Source: Acidobacteria bacterium RIFCSPLOWO2_12_FULL_66_21 (GTDB lineage: Bacteria; Acidobacteriota; Vicinamibacteria; Vicinamibacterales; 2-12-FULL-66-21). Taken from it: 49,143 nucleotides of DNA. Below are positions 1-7,762 of this stretch, one piece after another (position 1 is the first letter of the stretch; each line of letters starts with the position of its first letter). Under the pieces are notes generated by a model. The model saw only the letters and a list, made by a program, of their open reading frames with translations. It was not told the DNA's origin and ran no database searches. Made by a program: the position numbers and the translations under genes. Location of the stretch: positions 1-49,143 of the forward strand of contig MELC01000064.1 of the NCBI GenBank assembly GCA_001767455.1. The letters run 5' to 3'.

Positions 1-128
1 AGCTTCGTGGTCTTCGTGCGTTGAAAGCCGTCGGCGCGGGCAGCGGGACACGACCGCTGGACCTCTCGACACGCTAAACAGAGACGTTGGGAGTTGGGCG
101 TTGGGAGTTGGGAGTTGACACGCCGCGC
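1..128. repeat. Word-repeat spacer at the left edge
   Basis: No gene is seen. Bases 3-20 repeat CTTCGTG twice, the same word as the array at 18820-18865. Bases 86-118 repeat GTTGGGAGTTGGG-type words four times, ending just inside the 3' end of the amidohydrolase. The arms that would pair with these words may lie outside the window. Confidence 0.6.
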
Positions 129-974
129 TCACCGGAAGATCCGCGCGGCGTTCTCATAGAGGATCTTGCGCCTGCTCTCGTCGCCCAGCGGCAGCGACAG
201 GAACTGGTCGACGTTGGCGCGCATGGAGGTCACACCGGGGCTGGGCCAGTCGGTGCCCCACACCGCCTTGTCGGCGATCTGCTCGAGGCGCGGGAAGTAC
301 TCCAGGAGCTTCGCCGGTGGAATGCCCGACAGCTCCAGCATCACGTTGGGATGCCGCCTGACGACGAAGAATGCCGCGTCCATCCACAACGGCCGGCCGC
401 CGTGCGCGAGCAGGATCGTCAGCTTCGGAAAGTCAATCGCGATGTCGTCCACGTCCATCGGATCGCCGAAGCGGCTGCGGGCGCCCGGGAAGACGGACGT
501 GCCCGTGTGGATGGTGACCGGGACCCCGCGTGTCTGTGCGCGGTCGTACAGCTCGGCGAGCTGCGGGTAGGCGTCCTGGTAGGCGTTGGCGCGGAACGCC
601 TGGTGCGGCGGATGTACCTTCAGGGCACGCGCGCCGCTGTCCAGGATGCGATCGACGGCGTCGCCAACCGCGGTGGTGAAGCGCGGATTGACCGAGCCGA
701 ACGCGATGAGCCGCGCGGGATCCGCCGACGCGTACCGCACCATCCAGTCGTTCACCTCGTCGGTGAACCCCATGATGTCCGGGCTGACGTAGTTCATGAG
801 GCCGACGCGCTCGATCCCGTCGGCATCCATCTTCCGCAGCAGCTTCGCGGGATCCTCGGCGTAGCCCTCCAGCTCCGCGCGGTTGGACTTCTTTCTCCAG
901 AACGTCTCGCGCACGTCCGGTTTCAGCATCTCGAAAGGCTGGATGTGAATGTGCAGGTCGATCACTCGATACAT
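129..974 (-). CDS. Amidohydrolase family protein (Amidohydro_2/ACMSD-like)
   Basis: A 281-residue metal-dependent TIM-barrel hydrolase or decarboxylase. It opens with the HxH metal motif of the superfamily (DLHIH, H8 and H10), followed by IHTGTS (H156), LAHGG (H191) and GTDWPSP (D242), the usual Amidohydro_2 ligand order. A TTG at 998 would add eight residues encoded by the intergenic word repeat, so I chose the ATG at 974, where the family motif begins. No clear Shine-Dalgarno site is seen. It is the last gene of the boxC-boxB-aldehyde dehydrogenase run, 171 bases after the dehydrogenase, which suggests a role in handling a ring-cleavage or aldehyde product. The substrate cannot be told from sequence; relatives include aminocarboxymuconate-semialdehyde decarboxylase and oxalomesaconate hydratase. 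Confidence 0.85.
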   Translation of the reverse strand: MYRVIDLHIHIQPFEMLKPDVRETFWRKKSNRAELEGYAEDPAKLLRKMDADGIERVGLMNYVSPDIMGFTDEVNDWMVRYASADPARLIAFGSVNPRFTTAVGDAVDRILDSGARALKVHPPHQAFRANAYQDAYPQLAELYDRAQTRGVPVTIHTGTSVFPGARSRFGDPMDVDDIAIDFPKLTILLAHGGRPLWMDAAFFVVRRHPNVMLELSGIPPAKLLEYFPRLEQIADKAVWGTDWPSPGVTSMRANVDQFLSLPLGDESRRKILYENAARIFR

Positions 975-1145
975 GAAGGGATCAACTCCAAACTCCAAAT
1001 TCCAAATTCCAAACGCACTCCAAACTCCAAAGCTGCAAACTCAAGAGGTTACATCAGTCAACAACTGAGGGTGCCTTTGGCGTTTGGCGTTTGGAGTGGC
1101 TTTGGAATTTGGAATTTGGAATTCGGCGCTTGGAGTTGTCGTGTC
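975..1145. repeat. Inverted word-repeat spacer (CCAAACTCCAAA / TTTGGAGTTTGG)
   Basis: The left arm (983-1040) is built of AACTCCAAA and ATTCCAAA words. The right arm (1076-1136) carries the complements TTTGGAGT and TTTGGAATTTGG. A core of about 35 bases separates them. The spacer lies between two genes of the same strand and would fold into a long imperfect hairpin in the operon transcript. The same family recurs between aceF and lpd at 12083-12248. Confidence 0.8.
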
Positions 1146-2591
1146 TCACAAGTTGAGATCGACCCAGACACTCTTGATTTGCGTGTAGTGCTCGAGGGCA
1201 TGCGCGCTCATCTCGCGGCCGAAGCCGCTCTGCTTGTAGCCGCCGAACGGCGCGGCGGTGTCGTACACGTTGTAGGTGTTGATCCAGACGGTCCCTGCCT
1301 GCAGGCGCCTGGCGAGGTGATGCGCCTTCTTGATGTCGCGCGTCCAGATGCCGGCCGCCAGACCATACGGCGAGGCGTTTGCCACGGCAACGGCTTCGTC
1401 GATGTCGCCGAACTCGATCGCCGCCAGGACCGGGCCGAAAATCTCCTCGCGCGAGATCGTCATCTCCGGCCGCACGTCGGCGAAGACCGTGGGCTGCACG
1501 AAATACCCCTTGCCGGTGCCGATGTCCGCGCGCGCACCGCCCGCCACGAGCGTGGCCCCTTCCGCCCTGCCGGACTCGATGTAGCGCAGCACCGTTTCCA
1601 TCTGCTTCTTCGACGACACCGCGCCGAAGCGCGTCTTCGGGTCCATGGGATCGCCGGGGACCATCTTCTTCGTCCGCGCCGCGAGCTTGTCGACGAACTC
1701 GTTCTTGATCGATTTGTCGACAAGCAGCCGCGACCCGGCCGCGCAGACTTCACCCTTGCCGTAGAAGATCCCGATCGTCGCGCCGCGGATCGCGGCTTCC
1801 ATGTCGGCGTCGGCAAGCACGATGTTGGGGGACTTCCCGCCCAGCTCGAGCGTGATCTTCTTGAGCGTGTCCGCCGCCCCCCGCATGATCCCTTTGCCCG
1901 TGTTCGTATCACCGGTAAACGCGATCTTGTCGATGCCCGGGTGCTCCACGATTGCCTGGCCGAGCTTCGACCCCGGCCCGGTGAGCACGTTGAGCACGCC
2001 GGGCGGGAGGCCCGCCTCGATCGCAATCTCGCCGAGCGCAATCGCGGTCAGCGGCGTCTGGCTGGCGGGCTTCAGGATGACGGTGTTGCCGCAGGCCAGC
2101 GCCGGCGCCACTTTCCACGCGGCCAGCAGCAGCGGGAAATTCCACGGCACGATGGCCGCGACGACGCCGAGCGGCTCGCGGAGCGTGTAGGTGAGGTAGT
2201 TGCCCTTGACGGGGATCGTCTCCCCCATCACCTTGTCGGACCAGCCCCCGAAGTACTCGAAGCACTCGGCGGCGGCGGGGATCTCGATGTGGCGCGACTC
2301 GCTGATCGGCTTGCCGTTGTGCAGCGTCTCCAGCCGCGCCACCTCGTCCGCGCGTTCGAGCAGGCGCTCGCCGAGCTTGCGCACCAGCCGGCCGCGCTCG
2401 CGCGCGGACAGCCTGCCCCACGGGCCGTCGAGCGCCGCCCGCGCGGCGGCGACCGCCGCGTTCAGATCGTCGGGGCCGGCCGACGCGACCGTCCCGATGA
2501 TTTCCTCGGTCGCCGGGTTGACGATCTCCATCGTGGCGCCCGATGCCGCGCGGCGCCACTCGTTGTCGATGAGGAGCTGCTTCTCTTCCAT
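1146..2591 (-). CDS. NAD(P)-dependent aldehyde dehydrogenase
   Basis: A full-length 481-residue ALDH. Visible features are PWNFP (N151), ILKPA (K174), the cofactor-loop motif FTGDTNTGK (225-233), the general base in LELGG (E249) and the catalytic cysteine in GKGEVCAAGS (C283). The C-terminal part has EEIFGPV and GGYKQSGFGRE. Overall it resembles betaine- or phenylacetaldehyde-dehydrogenase-type enzymes. Its position downstream of boxB and boxC suggests it oxidises the 3,4-dehydroadipyl-CoA semialdehyde released by BoxC, replacing the usual BoxD; that is inference. The ATG directly abuts the TAG of the 25-codon remnant at 2592-2669, so it may be translated by re-initiation. Confidence 0.93.
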   Translation of the reverse strand: MEEKQLLIDNEWRRAASGATMEIVNPATEEIIGTVASAGPDDLNAAVAAARAALDGPWGRLSARERGRLVRKLGERLLERADEVARLETLHNGKPISESRHIEIPAAAECFEYFGGWSDKVMGETIPVKGNYLTYTLREPLGVVAAIVPWNFPLLLAAWKVAPALACGNTVILKPASQTPLTAIALGEIAIEAGLPPGVLNVLTGPGSKLGQAIVEHPGIDKIAFTGDTNTGKGIMRGAADTLKKITLELGGKSPNIVLADADMEAAIRGATIGIFYGKGEVCAAGSRLLVDKSIKNEFVDKLAARTKKMVPGDPMDPKTRFGAVSSKKQMETVLRYIESGRAEGATLVAGGARADIGTGKGYFVQPTVFADVRPEMTISREEIFGPVLAAIEFGDIDEAVAVANASPYGLAAGIWTRDIKKAHHLARRLQAGTVWINTYNVYDTAAPFGGYKQSGFGREMSAHALEHYTQIKSVWVDLNL

Positions 2592-2669
2592 CTACCGTCC
2601 TGTGAACTCCGGTTTGCGCTTCTCGAGGTTGGCCTCGACAACGCTCACGCTGATCTTCTGGTAAGACAT
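2592..2669 (-). pseudogene. 25-codon enoyl-CoA hydratase remnant or mini-ORF
   Basis: An ATG-to-TAG frame of 25 codons that starts MSYQKISVSV and ends EANLEKRKPEFTGR. The first half resembles the N-terminus of a crotonase-fold enoyl-CoA hydratase. The second half resembles the C-terminal FLEKRKPxFxGR tail common in that family. I read it as a hydratase gene from which the middle has been deleted in frame, leaving both ends fused. Its stop codon touches the aldehyde dehydrogenase start, so it could now act as a translational leader. A chance ORF is possible, but the match of both ends to one family argues against it. Confidence 0.6.
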
Positions 2670-2733
2670 CGGGGTGTGTGCTGCCTTCTACGTGCGGCGA
2701 ACCGCGAGCCGCGGGCTGCGTTCTGCCTTCATC
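2670..2733. repeat. Short word-repeat spacer
   Basis: Contains TGCCTTCTACG, GCGAACCGCGAGCCGCGGGCTGCG and TGCCTTCATCCTACG words. CTTCTACG/TTCTACG also appears at 28940-28955 and GAGCCGCGAGCTGCGA at 13858-13880, so this is one member of dispersed word families. No gene seen. Confidence 0.55.
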
Positions 2734-4152
2734 CTACGCTTCTGTCCTGACGTACTCGAAATGGACCGGCTGCCGGTTGATACCACGGATAGGCGGCGCA
2801 ATGTAGTTGGCGAACTTGCCGGCCTCGTACACCGGCGTGGCCATGATGCTCAGCAGATACTCGCGGTCCGAGGGCGCCGGCAGCCACTCGTACTTGCGCC
2901 GCTCCCACTCCTCGGCGGAGAGAGGAGCGCCGGACGGGTCGAAGTGCAGCGACGAGAACATGCCGATGCCGCGGTTGAATTTCCGATCCGGCAGCCGCAG
3001 CCGGTCGGACATGCCGTGGCGCTCGAAGATCTTGTTCCAGCGCTGCACGCCCGCCTCGCAGTCGCCCACGTACCAGTCGCGCAGCACCTCGTTCATCGCC
3101 GTCCGCATCGGGATGGCCTTGCGCTCGATGCCGTTCGCCGCCGGCACGTCGAGCTCGTAATACGCCTCGCTGACCTGGTGGTCCTCCCACTTCTCTTCCT
3201 GCGCGCGCCCCTTCAGCCCGTTGCCGAAGTAGGACGCGGCGTTGGTCGAGATCTCGTTGCCGTGCAGATCGAGGCTGAGGCTGAACCACAGGTTGATGAA
3301 CTTCTGGATCGTGGGCAGATCGATGCCGCCGAGCGTCCGCACCTCTTCCGAGTAGCCCGCCTCGCCGAGCAACTGGCAGGTGCGCTCGACGATCCGCGCG
3401 ATCCCCGTCTCGCCGACGAACATGTGGTGCGCTTCCTCGGTCAGCATGAACCGCGTCGTGCGTGACAGCGGATCCAGCGAGCTCTCCGACAGCGACAGGA
3501 GCTGCGACTTGCCGTCGCGGTCGGTGAACATCGTGAACATGAAGAAGTCCAGCCAGTTCTCGATCGGCTCGTTGAACGCGTCGAGGATGCGCGGCTTGTC
3601 GCGATTGCCGCTCTGCCGCGCGAGCAGCTCCTCTGCCTCGTCGCGGCCGTCGCGGCCGAAGTACGAATGCAGCAGATAGACCATCGCCCACAGGTGACGG
3701 CCTTCCTCGACGTTCACCTGGAACAGGTTGCGCAGATCGTACAGGCTCGGGCAGCGCTGGCCGAGCCATCGCTGCTGCTCCACGCTCGCCGGCTCGGTGT
3801 CCCCCTGCGTGACGATCAGGCGGCGGAGCTGGTTGCGGAATTCACCCGGGACCTCCTGCCACACCGGCTGCCCCATGAAATCGCCGAACCCGATGCGGCG
3901 ATCGTGCACGGGGTCCGCCAGGAAGATCCCCCACCGGTACTCGGGGAGCTTGACGTACTCGAAGTGCGCCCACCCCGACGGATCCACGCTCACGGCCGTC
4001 CGGACGTAGACCTGGTGGTAGTCCTGGAACCCCTGCGGCCCCATGTCCCGCCACCATTGGATGTACTGAGGCTGCCAGTGCTCCAACGCGCGCTGCAGCC
4101 GCTTGTTGCTCGAGAGACCAACGTTGTTGGGGATCTTTTCGGCTGAGATCAT
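2734..4152 (-). CDS. boxB: Benzoyl-CoA 2,3-epoxidase, oxygenase component BoxB
   Basis: A 472-residue diiron oxygenase that converts benzoyl-CoA to its 2,3-epoxide in the aerobic hybrid (box) pathway. The full ligand set is visible: E120, E150 and H153 in NVEEGRH, D211 in MFTDRDG, and E240 and H243 in TEEAHH. As I recall them, these are the positions of the diiron ligands in characterised BoxB. Length is typical. The gene sits 109 bases downstream of boxC in the same direction. BoxB normally takes electrons from the ferredoxin-type reductase BoxA, which is absent from this window, so the donor must be encoded elsewhere or differ. The ATG at 4152 gives the normal N-terminus. Confidence 0.96.
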   Translation of the reverse strand: MISAEKIPNNVGLSSNKRLQRALEHWQPQYIQWWRDMGPQGFQDYHQVYVRTAVSVDPSGWAHFEYVKLPEYRWGIFLADPVHDRRIGFGDFMGQPVWQEVPGEFRNQLRRLIVTQGDTEPASVEQQRWLGQRCPSLYDLRNLFQVNVEEGRHLWAMVYLLHSYFGRDGRDEAEELLARQSGNRDKPRILDAFNEPIENWLDFFMFTMFTDRDGKSQLLSLSESSLDPLSRTTRFMLTEEAHHMFVGETGIARIVERTCQLLGEAGYSEEVRTLGGIDLPTIQKFINLWFSLSLDLHGNEISTNAASYFGNGLKGRAQEEKWEDHQVSEAYYELDVPAANGIERKAIPMRTAMNEVLRDWYVGDCEAGVQRWNKIFERHGMSDRLRLPDRKFNRGIGMFSSLHFDPSGAPLSAEEWERRKYEWLPAPSDREYLLSIMATPVYEAGKFANYIAPPIRGINRQPVHFEYVRTEA

Positions 4153-4261
4153 CGAACTAGCTCCCAGTTTCCGGCTTCCAGTTGCCAGCTTTCCGGTTCC
4201 CCCTCCGAAGCTGGAAGCTGGAAGCTGGGAGCTGGGAGCTGGGAGCTGGAAACCACCTGCT
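4153..4261. repeat. Inverted word-repeat spacer (CAGCT / AGCTGG)
   Basis: The left arm (4158-4197) has CTCCCAGTTTCCGG, CTTCCAG and TTGCCAGC words. The right arm (4206-4252) repeats AGCTGGAAGCTGGGAGCTGGG. It lies between boxB and boxC on the same strand and can form a hairpin in their joint transcript. Confidence 0.75.
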
Positions 4262-5920
4262 CTATACGCGATTGAAATCGAATTCGGGCCGCGACTGCGA
4301 TCCGTAGGCCGTCAGCGCGCCCTTCTCGCCGACGGCGTTCGGCCGCTGGAAGATCCAGTTCTGCCAGGCGGTGAGGCGGCCGAAGATCTTGGTTTCCATC
4401 GTTTCAGGACCGGCGAAGCGCAGGTTGGCTTCCATGCCGGTGAGCGCATCGGGCGAGAACGCGGACCGGCTTTCGACGGCCAGCCGCACCTCGTCGTCCC
4501 AATCGAGCTCGTCGGGCGCGAACGACACGAGGCCCACGTCGTGCGCCTGACGGGCGTCGAACGACGCCGTGTGCTGAAGCACCTCGGCGACCCGGGCGGG
4601 CTCGCCGAGAAACCGCGTCTGCAGCCGCGTGAGCCCGTTGCTCATCTGGAGCGGACCGGCGTTCATCGCCGACAGCCCGATCGTGTTCGGCTCGTCCGGA
4701 TCGTCGAGCATGTACGAGCGATCCGCGGCCAGCGCGAGCTCGAAGAGCGTGCCGGCGAAACAGCTTCCCGGCTCGATGAGCGCGAAGAAGCTGCGCGAGG
4801 TCAGGTCCATGCGCTTGAGCGTCCGCTTGACGAAGTGCACGATCTCACGCACGAGCCAGTGGTCCTGGTGCGCGGCGAGAGTCTCGTCGACGGCGAGCAC
4901 GGCCGCGGGGTCCCCCTCGGTCGTGACGAGGATGGTGCCGACGAGCGGCTCGTTGGCGCGCAGCCGCAGCAGGGCGTCATCGAGCTCACGGAACGCCCGC
5001 AGCGGCCAGTATCGATCGCCCGCGGCGACGATGTCGTCAGGCGTCGACGGATCGGTGCCTTCGGGGCCGCGCACCGTCATCGTCGCGACGCGCTTCGCGC
5101 GATCGATGTCCACCGACACGCTCGAGTAGCGCAGGCTGTCCTCGTTGACGGCCGGATTCAGCGGACCAAGGACAATCCCGGGGCCGGCCGCGGGCCGATC
5201 CGACGTCTGCGCCAGTTCCTGCGCGCGCGCGGCCACGCGCTGCTTGAACTGACTGGTGGGATAGACCGCATCCACGAGGCGCCACTCCACGGCGCGCTTC
5301 CCCTTGATGCCTTCTGCGACCGTGCCGAAGAAATCGGCGAGATCGCGGCGCACCTTCCGCTTGTCCACCACCCGCGTGAGGCCGCCGGTGCCCGGCAGCA
5401 CGCCAAGCAGCGGCGTCTCCGGCAGGCTCACCGCGGAGTTCCCGTCGTCGACCAGCATGATCTCGTCGCACGCGAGCGCCAGCTCGTAGCCGCCGCCGGC
5501 GCAGATGCCGTTGAGCGCGGCGAGGAACCTGATCCCGGAATGCGCGCTCGCATCCTCGATGGCGAGGCGCGTCTCGTTGGTGAACTTGCAGAAGTTCACC
5601 TTCCAGGCGTGCGTCGAGCCGCGGAGCATGAAGATGTTCGCGCCGGCGCAGAAGATGCGCTCCTTGAGACTGCTGATGACGACGGTGTGGACTTCCGGAT
5701 GCTCGAAGCGGATCCGCTGGACCGCGTCGGCGAGCTCGATGTCGACGCCGAGGTCGTACGAATTGAGCTTGAGCCGGTAATCGGGCGAGAGCCCGGCGTC
5801 CTCCTGCACGTCCATCCCCAGCGTGGCGATCGGGCCGTCGAACGTGAGCTTCCAGTGATGGTAGCGGTCTGGCGCCGTCTCGAAAGTGACCGATGGCTGC
5901 GGATTTGTCGCGATGCTCAT
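4262..5920 (-). CDS. boxC: 2,3-Epoxybenzoyl-CoA dihydrolase (benzoyl-CoA dihydrodiol lyase) BoxC
   Basis: A 552-residue crotonase-superfamily enzyme that opens the epoxidised ring, giving 3,4-dehydroadipyl-CoA semialdehyde and formate. It starts near MSIATNPQPSVTF and shows the crotonase oxyanion regions ERIFCAGANIFML and NGICAGGGYELALACDE, followed by SLPETPLLGVLPGTGG. The long second half (from about residue 260) lacks these motifs and is normal for BoxC, which is about twice the size of a simple hydratase. First gene of the minus-strand operon. A TTGACA at 5957-5952 and a weak TACGCT at 5933-5928, seven bases before the ATG, form a plausible promoter overlapping the region shared with the divergent regulator. 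Confidence 0.95.
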   Translation of the reverse strand: MSIATNPQPSVTFETAPDRYHHWKLTFDGPIATLGMDVQEDAGLSPDYRLKLNSYDLGVDIELADAVQRIRFEHPEVHTVVISSLKERIFCAGANIFMLRGSTHAWKVNFCKFTNETRLAIEDASAHSGIRFLAALNGICAGGGYELALACDEIMLVDDGNSAVSLPETPLLGVLPGTGGLTRVVDKRKVRRDLADFFGTVAEGIKGKRAVEWRLVDAVYPTSQFKQRVAARAQELAQTSDRPAAGPGIVLGPLNPAVNEDSLRYSSVSVDIDRAKRVATMTVRGPEGTDPSTPDDIVAAGDRYWPLRAFRELDDALLRLRANEPLVGTILVTTEGDPAAVLAVDETLAAHQDHWLVREIVHFVKRTLKRMDLTSRSFFALIEPGSCFAGTLFELALAADRSYMLDDPDEPNTIGLSAMNAGPLQMSNGLTRLQTRFLGEPARVAEVLQHTASFDARQAHDVGLVSFAPDELDWDDEVRLAVESRSAFSPDALTGMEANLRFAGPETMETKIFGRLTAWQNWIFQRPNAVGEKGALTAYGSQSRPEFDFNRV

Positions 5921-5951
5921 CCCGTCCAGCGTACTTGCGGATTCCCGGCAC

Positions 5952-6001
5952 TGTCAAGGCACTATAGTTCATGAGTATTGCGTGATTGTGTAATATAGTG
6001 C
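5952..6001. promoter_or_regulatory. Divergent boxC/boxR promoter and operator
   Basis: The 87-base gap between boxC and the regulator is AT-rich compared with its surroundings. It holds a perfect 8-bp inverted repeat, GCACTATA (5959-5966) and TATAGTGC (5994-6001), with 27 bases between. On the minus strand TTGACA (5957-5952) lies beside the left arm. On the plus strand the right arm overlaps a -10-like TAATAT/TATAGT (5991-5999) that precedes the regulator ATG by 8-11 bases. Binding of the regulator to both arms would cover both promoters. BoxR/BzdR operators contain TGCA elements; TGCAC is present at 5999-6003. Confidence 0.6.
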
Positions 6002-6007
6002 ACAAAG

Positions 6008-6751
6008 ATGGCAGACGACATCCTGCGGGCGCTGGGACGGCGGGCACGGGCCGTTCGGCTGGAGCGCGGCTGGACGCTGCGGGACGTGGCCGAACGCTCG
6101 GGCGTTTCCCCCAGGTTCCTGGTGCAGCTCGAAGCGGGCCGCGGCAACATCTCGATCAAGCGGTTGGCAGACGTTGCCGGAGCGCTGGAGACCACGCCGG
6201 CCGCTCTTCTGTCGCCGTCCGACGAGCCGACTCAGCCGGTGATTTCGCTGCTTGGCCTGCGCGGTGCCGGGAAGACGACCGTGGGCCGCCGGCTGGCGCG
6301 CCGCCTCCACGTCCCTTTTGTCGAGCTGGATCGCCGCATCGAGCGCGCCGCGGATCTCAGCCTCGGTGAGCTCTTCTCCCTGCACGGGGAGGATTTCTAC
6401 CGGCGTCTCGAACGCGAGGTCCTCAACGAAGTGCTCGCGGAGAAACGCGGCATGGTCATCGCGACCGGCGGCGGCATCGTGACCTCGCCGGAAACCTACG
6501 CGCTGCTCCGCCGCTGGACGGTGACCATCTGGCTTCGGGCCAAACCCGAAGCCCACTGGAACCGCGTCGTCCGGCAGGGGGATCGCCGTCCGATGGCGGA
6601 TCATCCGCAGGCGCTCGCGGACCTGCGCCGGCTGCTCGCCGCCCGCGAGCCGCTGTATGCCATGGCCGATCACACGATCGACAGCTCCGGATTGTCGATC
6701 GACAAAGTGGCCGACGCCGCCGCCCGCATCGCGGCGGCGCATACTGCATGA
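6008..6751 (+). CDS. boxR: BoxR-type regulator: XRE HTH fused to a shikimate-kinase-like domain
   Basis: A 247-residue fusion. Residues 10-65 form a lambda-repressor-type HTH (LGRRARAVRLERGWTLRDVA ... SGVSPRFLVQLEAGRGNISI). Residues 78-240 form a shikimate-kinase-like domain with Walker A GLRGAGKTT (83-91), ELDRRIE, GEDFYRRLE and ATGGG. This architecture is that of BoxR/BzdR, repressors of benzoyl-CoA catabolism that sense benzoyl-CoA or its products through the kinase-like domain. Divergent orientation next to boxC supports the role. It is unlikely to be a biosynthetic shikimate kinase because of the HTH. Start at the ATG 6008, very close to a -10-like box, so the mRNA leader may be only a few bases. 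Confidence 0.92.
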   Translation: MADDILRALGRRARAVRLERGWTLRDVAERSGVSPRFLVQLEAGRGNISIKRLADVAGALETTPAALLSPSDEPTQPVISLLGLRGAGKTTVGRRLARRLHVPFVELDRRIERAADLSLGELFSLHGEDFYRRLEREVLNEVLAEKRGMVIATGGGIVTSPETYALLRRWTVTIWLRAKPEAHWNRVVRQGDRRPMADHPQALADLRRLLAAREPLYAMADHTIDSSGLSIDKVADAAARIAAAHTA

Positions 6752-6808
6752 CGAAGTCGATAGTCGATAGTCGATGGTCGATGGTCGATCACGGTCCTCG
6801 TGCCCGTG
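6752..6808. repeat. GTCGATAGTCGAT word array
   Basis: Repeats of the word AGTCGAT/GGTCGAT run from 6756 to 6789, between the convergent boxR and NAD(P)-binding genes. The same word appears at 10457-10474, 10596-10607 (complement) and 49075-49095. Confidence 0.75.
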
Positions 6809-7762
6809 TCAGGAAAGATACGATGCGGATCGATTGCCTCGCCGGCCGAGCTCGCTTGCGTAGCGCCTGCCGAGATCCGCTGCGTGTTCCCGGGCCCATT
6901 CGCTCAACTTCGTCGTCCCCGCCGGCGGCGAGTTTGTGACCAGCAGATTCGCCATCAGTCCGGCGATTTCGTCGCGGGTCAGAAGGACGTCGCGCACCGC
7001 GCAGCCGAGCACGACGGCGATCCAGTGGCCGGCCCATGGCGGAACCGATACGATCGGCCGGCGGCGCTCGATGATGTCCCCGAGGAGAGTGACGAGTTCG
7101 CGGTACGAGAATGTCTCGGGTCCAATCGCATCGACGATCGTGTTGACACTGGATTGGCCCTGCTCCACCGCAAGCGCCGCGAAATCGTCGACGTGAATCG
7201 GCTGCAGCCGGTAATCCCCCGATCCAAACACCGCAAACAACGGGAAACGGCGGAGCGCCCACGCGATGTTATTGATGAGGATGTCTTCGCGTCCAAAGAG
7301 CACCGCGGGACGAAGGATCGCGTACGGCAGGCCGCTTGCGACCAGGCTGCGTTCGAGTGCAGCCTTGCCCCGGAAGTACTCCAGCGGCGACTGTTCCGAA
7401 GGGTTCGTGATGCTGACATGGACGACGCGGCGGACTCCGGCGCGCGTCGCCGCCGCAAAGAGCAGGCGGGTGTTGGCGACGGCTTCAGCGTGAGTGAATC
7501 CTCGGTGGTTGAAACGCACCCAGTACGTGTTGTAGAGCACGTCGGCCCCGCGGAGCGATTCAACGAGCGCCTCCTGAGCGGCGAAACGCAGCGGCCGGAC
7601 GTCAACGCGCGCGCCGAAGTCATGCGCGCGCTGCGGCGAATTCGTCAGCGTCCTGACGGCTGCGCCCTGAGCGAGCAACCGGGCAGCGATATAGCGCCCC
7701 GAGTAGCCAAAGGCGCCCGTGACAACGTGAAGCTTCCCGGAATCAGCTCGCACGACCCACAA
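6809..7762 (-). CDS. NAD(P)-binding NmrA/SDR-type epimerase-like protein
   Basis: A protein of about 317 residues with an N-terminal Rossmann fold (VVTGAFGYSGRYIA, a GxxGxxG motif near residues 16-22), RRVVHVSITNPS, and FRGKAALE in place of the classical YxxxK. It resembles atypical SDRs of the NmrA/NDUFA9 type, which bind NAD(P) and often act as reductases, epimerases or redox sensors. The start is uncertain: TTG 7762, GTG 7756 and GTG 7753 all lie inside the 3' end of the upstream esterase gene, so the two overlap by up to 20 bases and are probably translationally coupled. Substrate unknown. Confidence 0.82.
   Translation of the reverse strand: MWVVRADSGKLHVVTGAFGYSGRYIAARLLAQGAAVRTLTNSPQRAHDFGARVDVRPLRFAAQEALVESLRGADVLYNTYWVRFNHRGFTHAEAVANTRLLFAAATRAGVRRVVHVSITNPSEQSPLEYFRGKAALERSLVASGLPYAILRPAVLFGREDILINNIAWALRRFPLFAVFGSGDYRLQPIHVDDFAALAVEQGQSSVNTIVDAIGPETFSYRELVTLLGDIIERRRPIVSVPPWAGHWIAVVLGCAVRDVLLTRDEIAGLMANLLVTNSPPAGTTKLSEWAREHAADLGRRYASELGRRGNRSASYLS

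Noticed and set aside
87-2750. A very long open frame on the plus strand across the amidohydrolase and aldehyde dehydrogenase
   Set aside because: It is antisense to two genes with complete catalytic motifs and consists of Arg/Val/Asp-rich shadow sequence plus repeat-encoded words.
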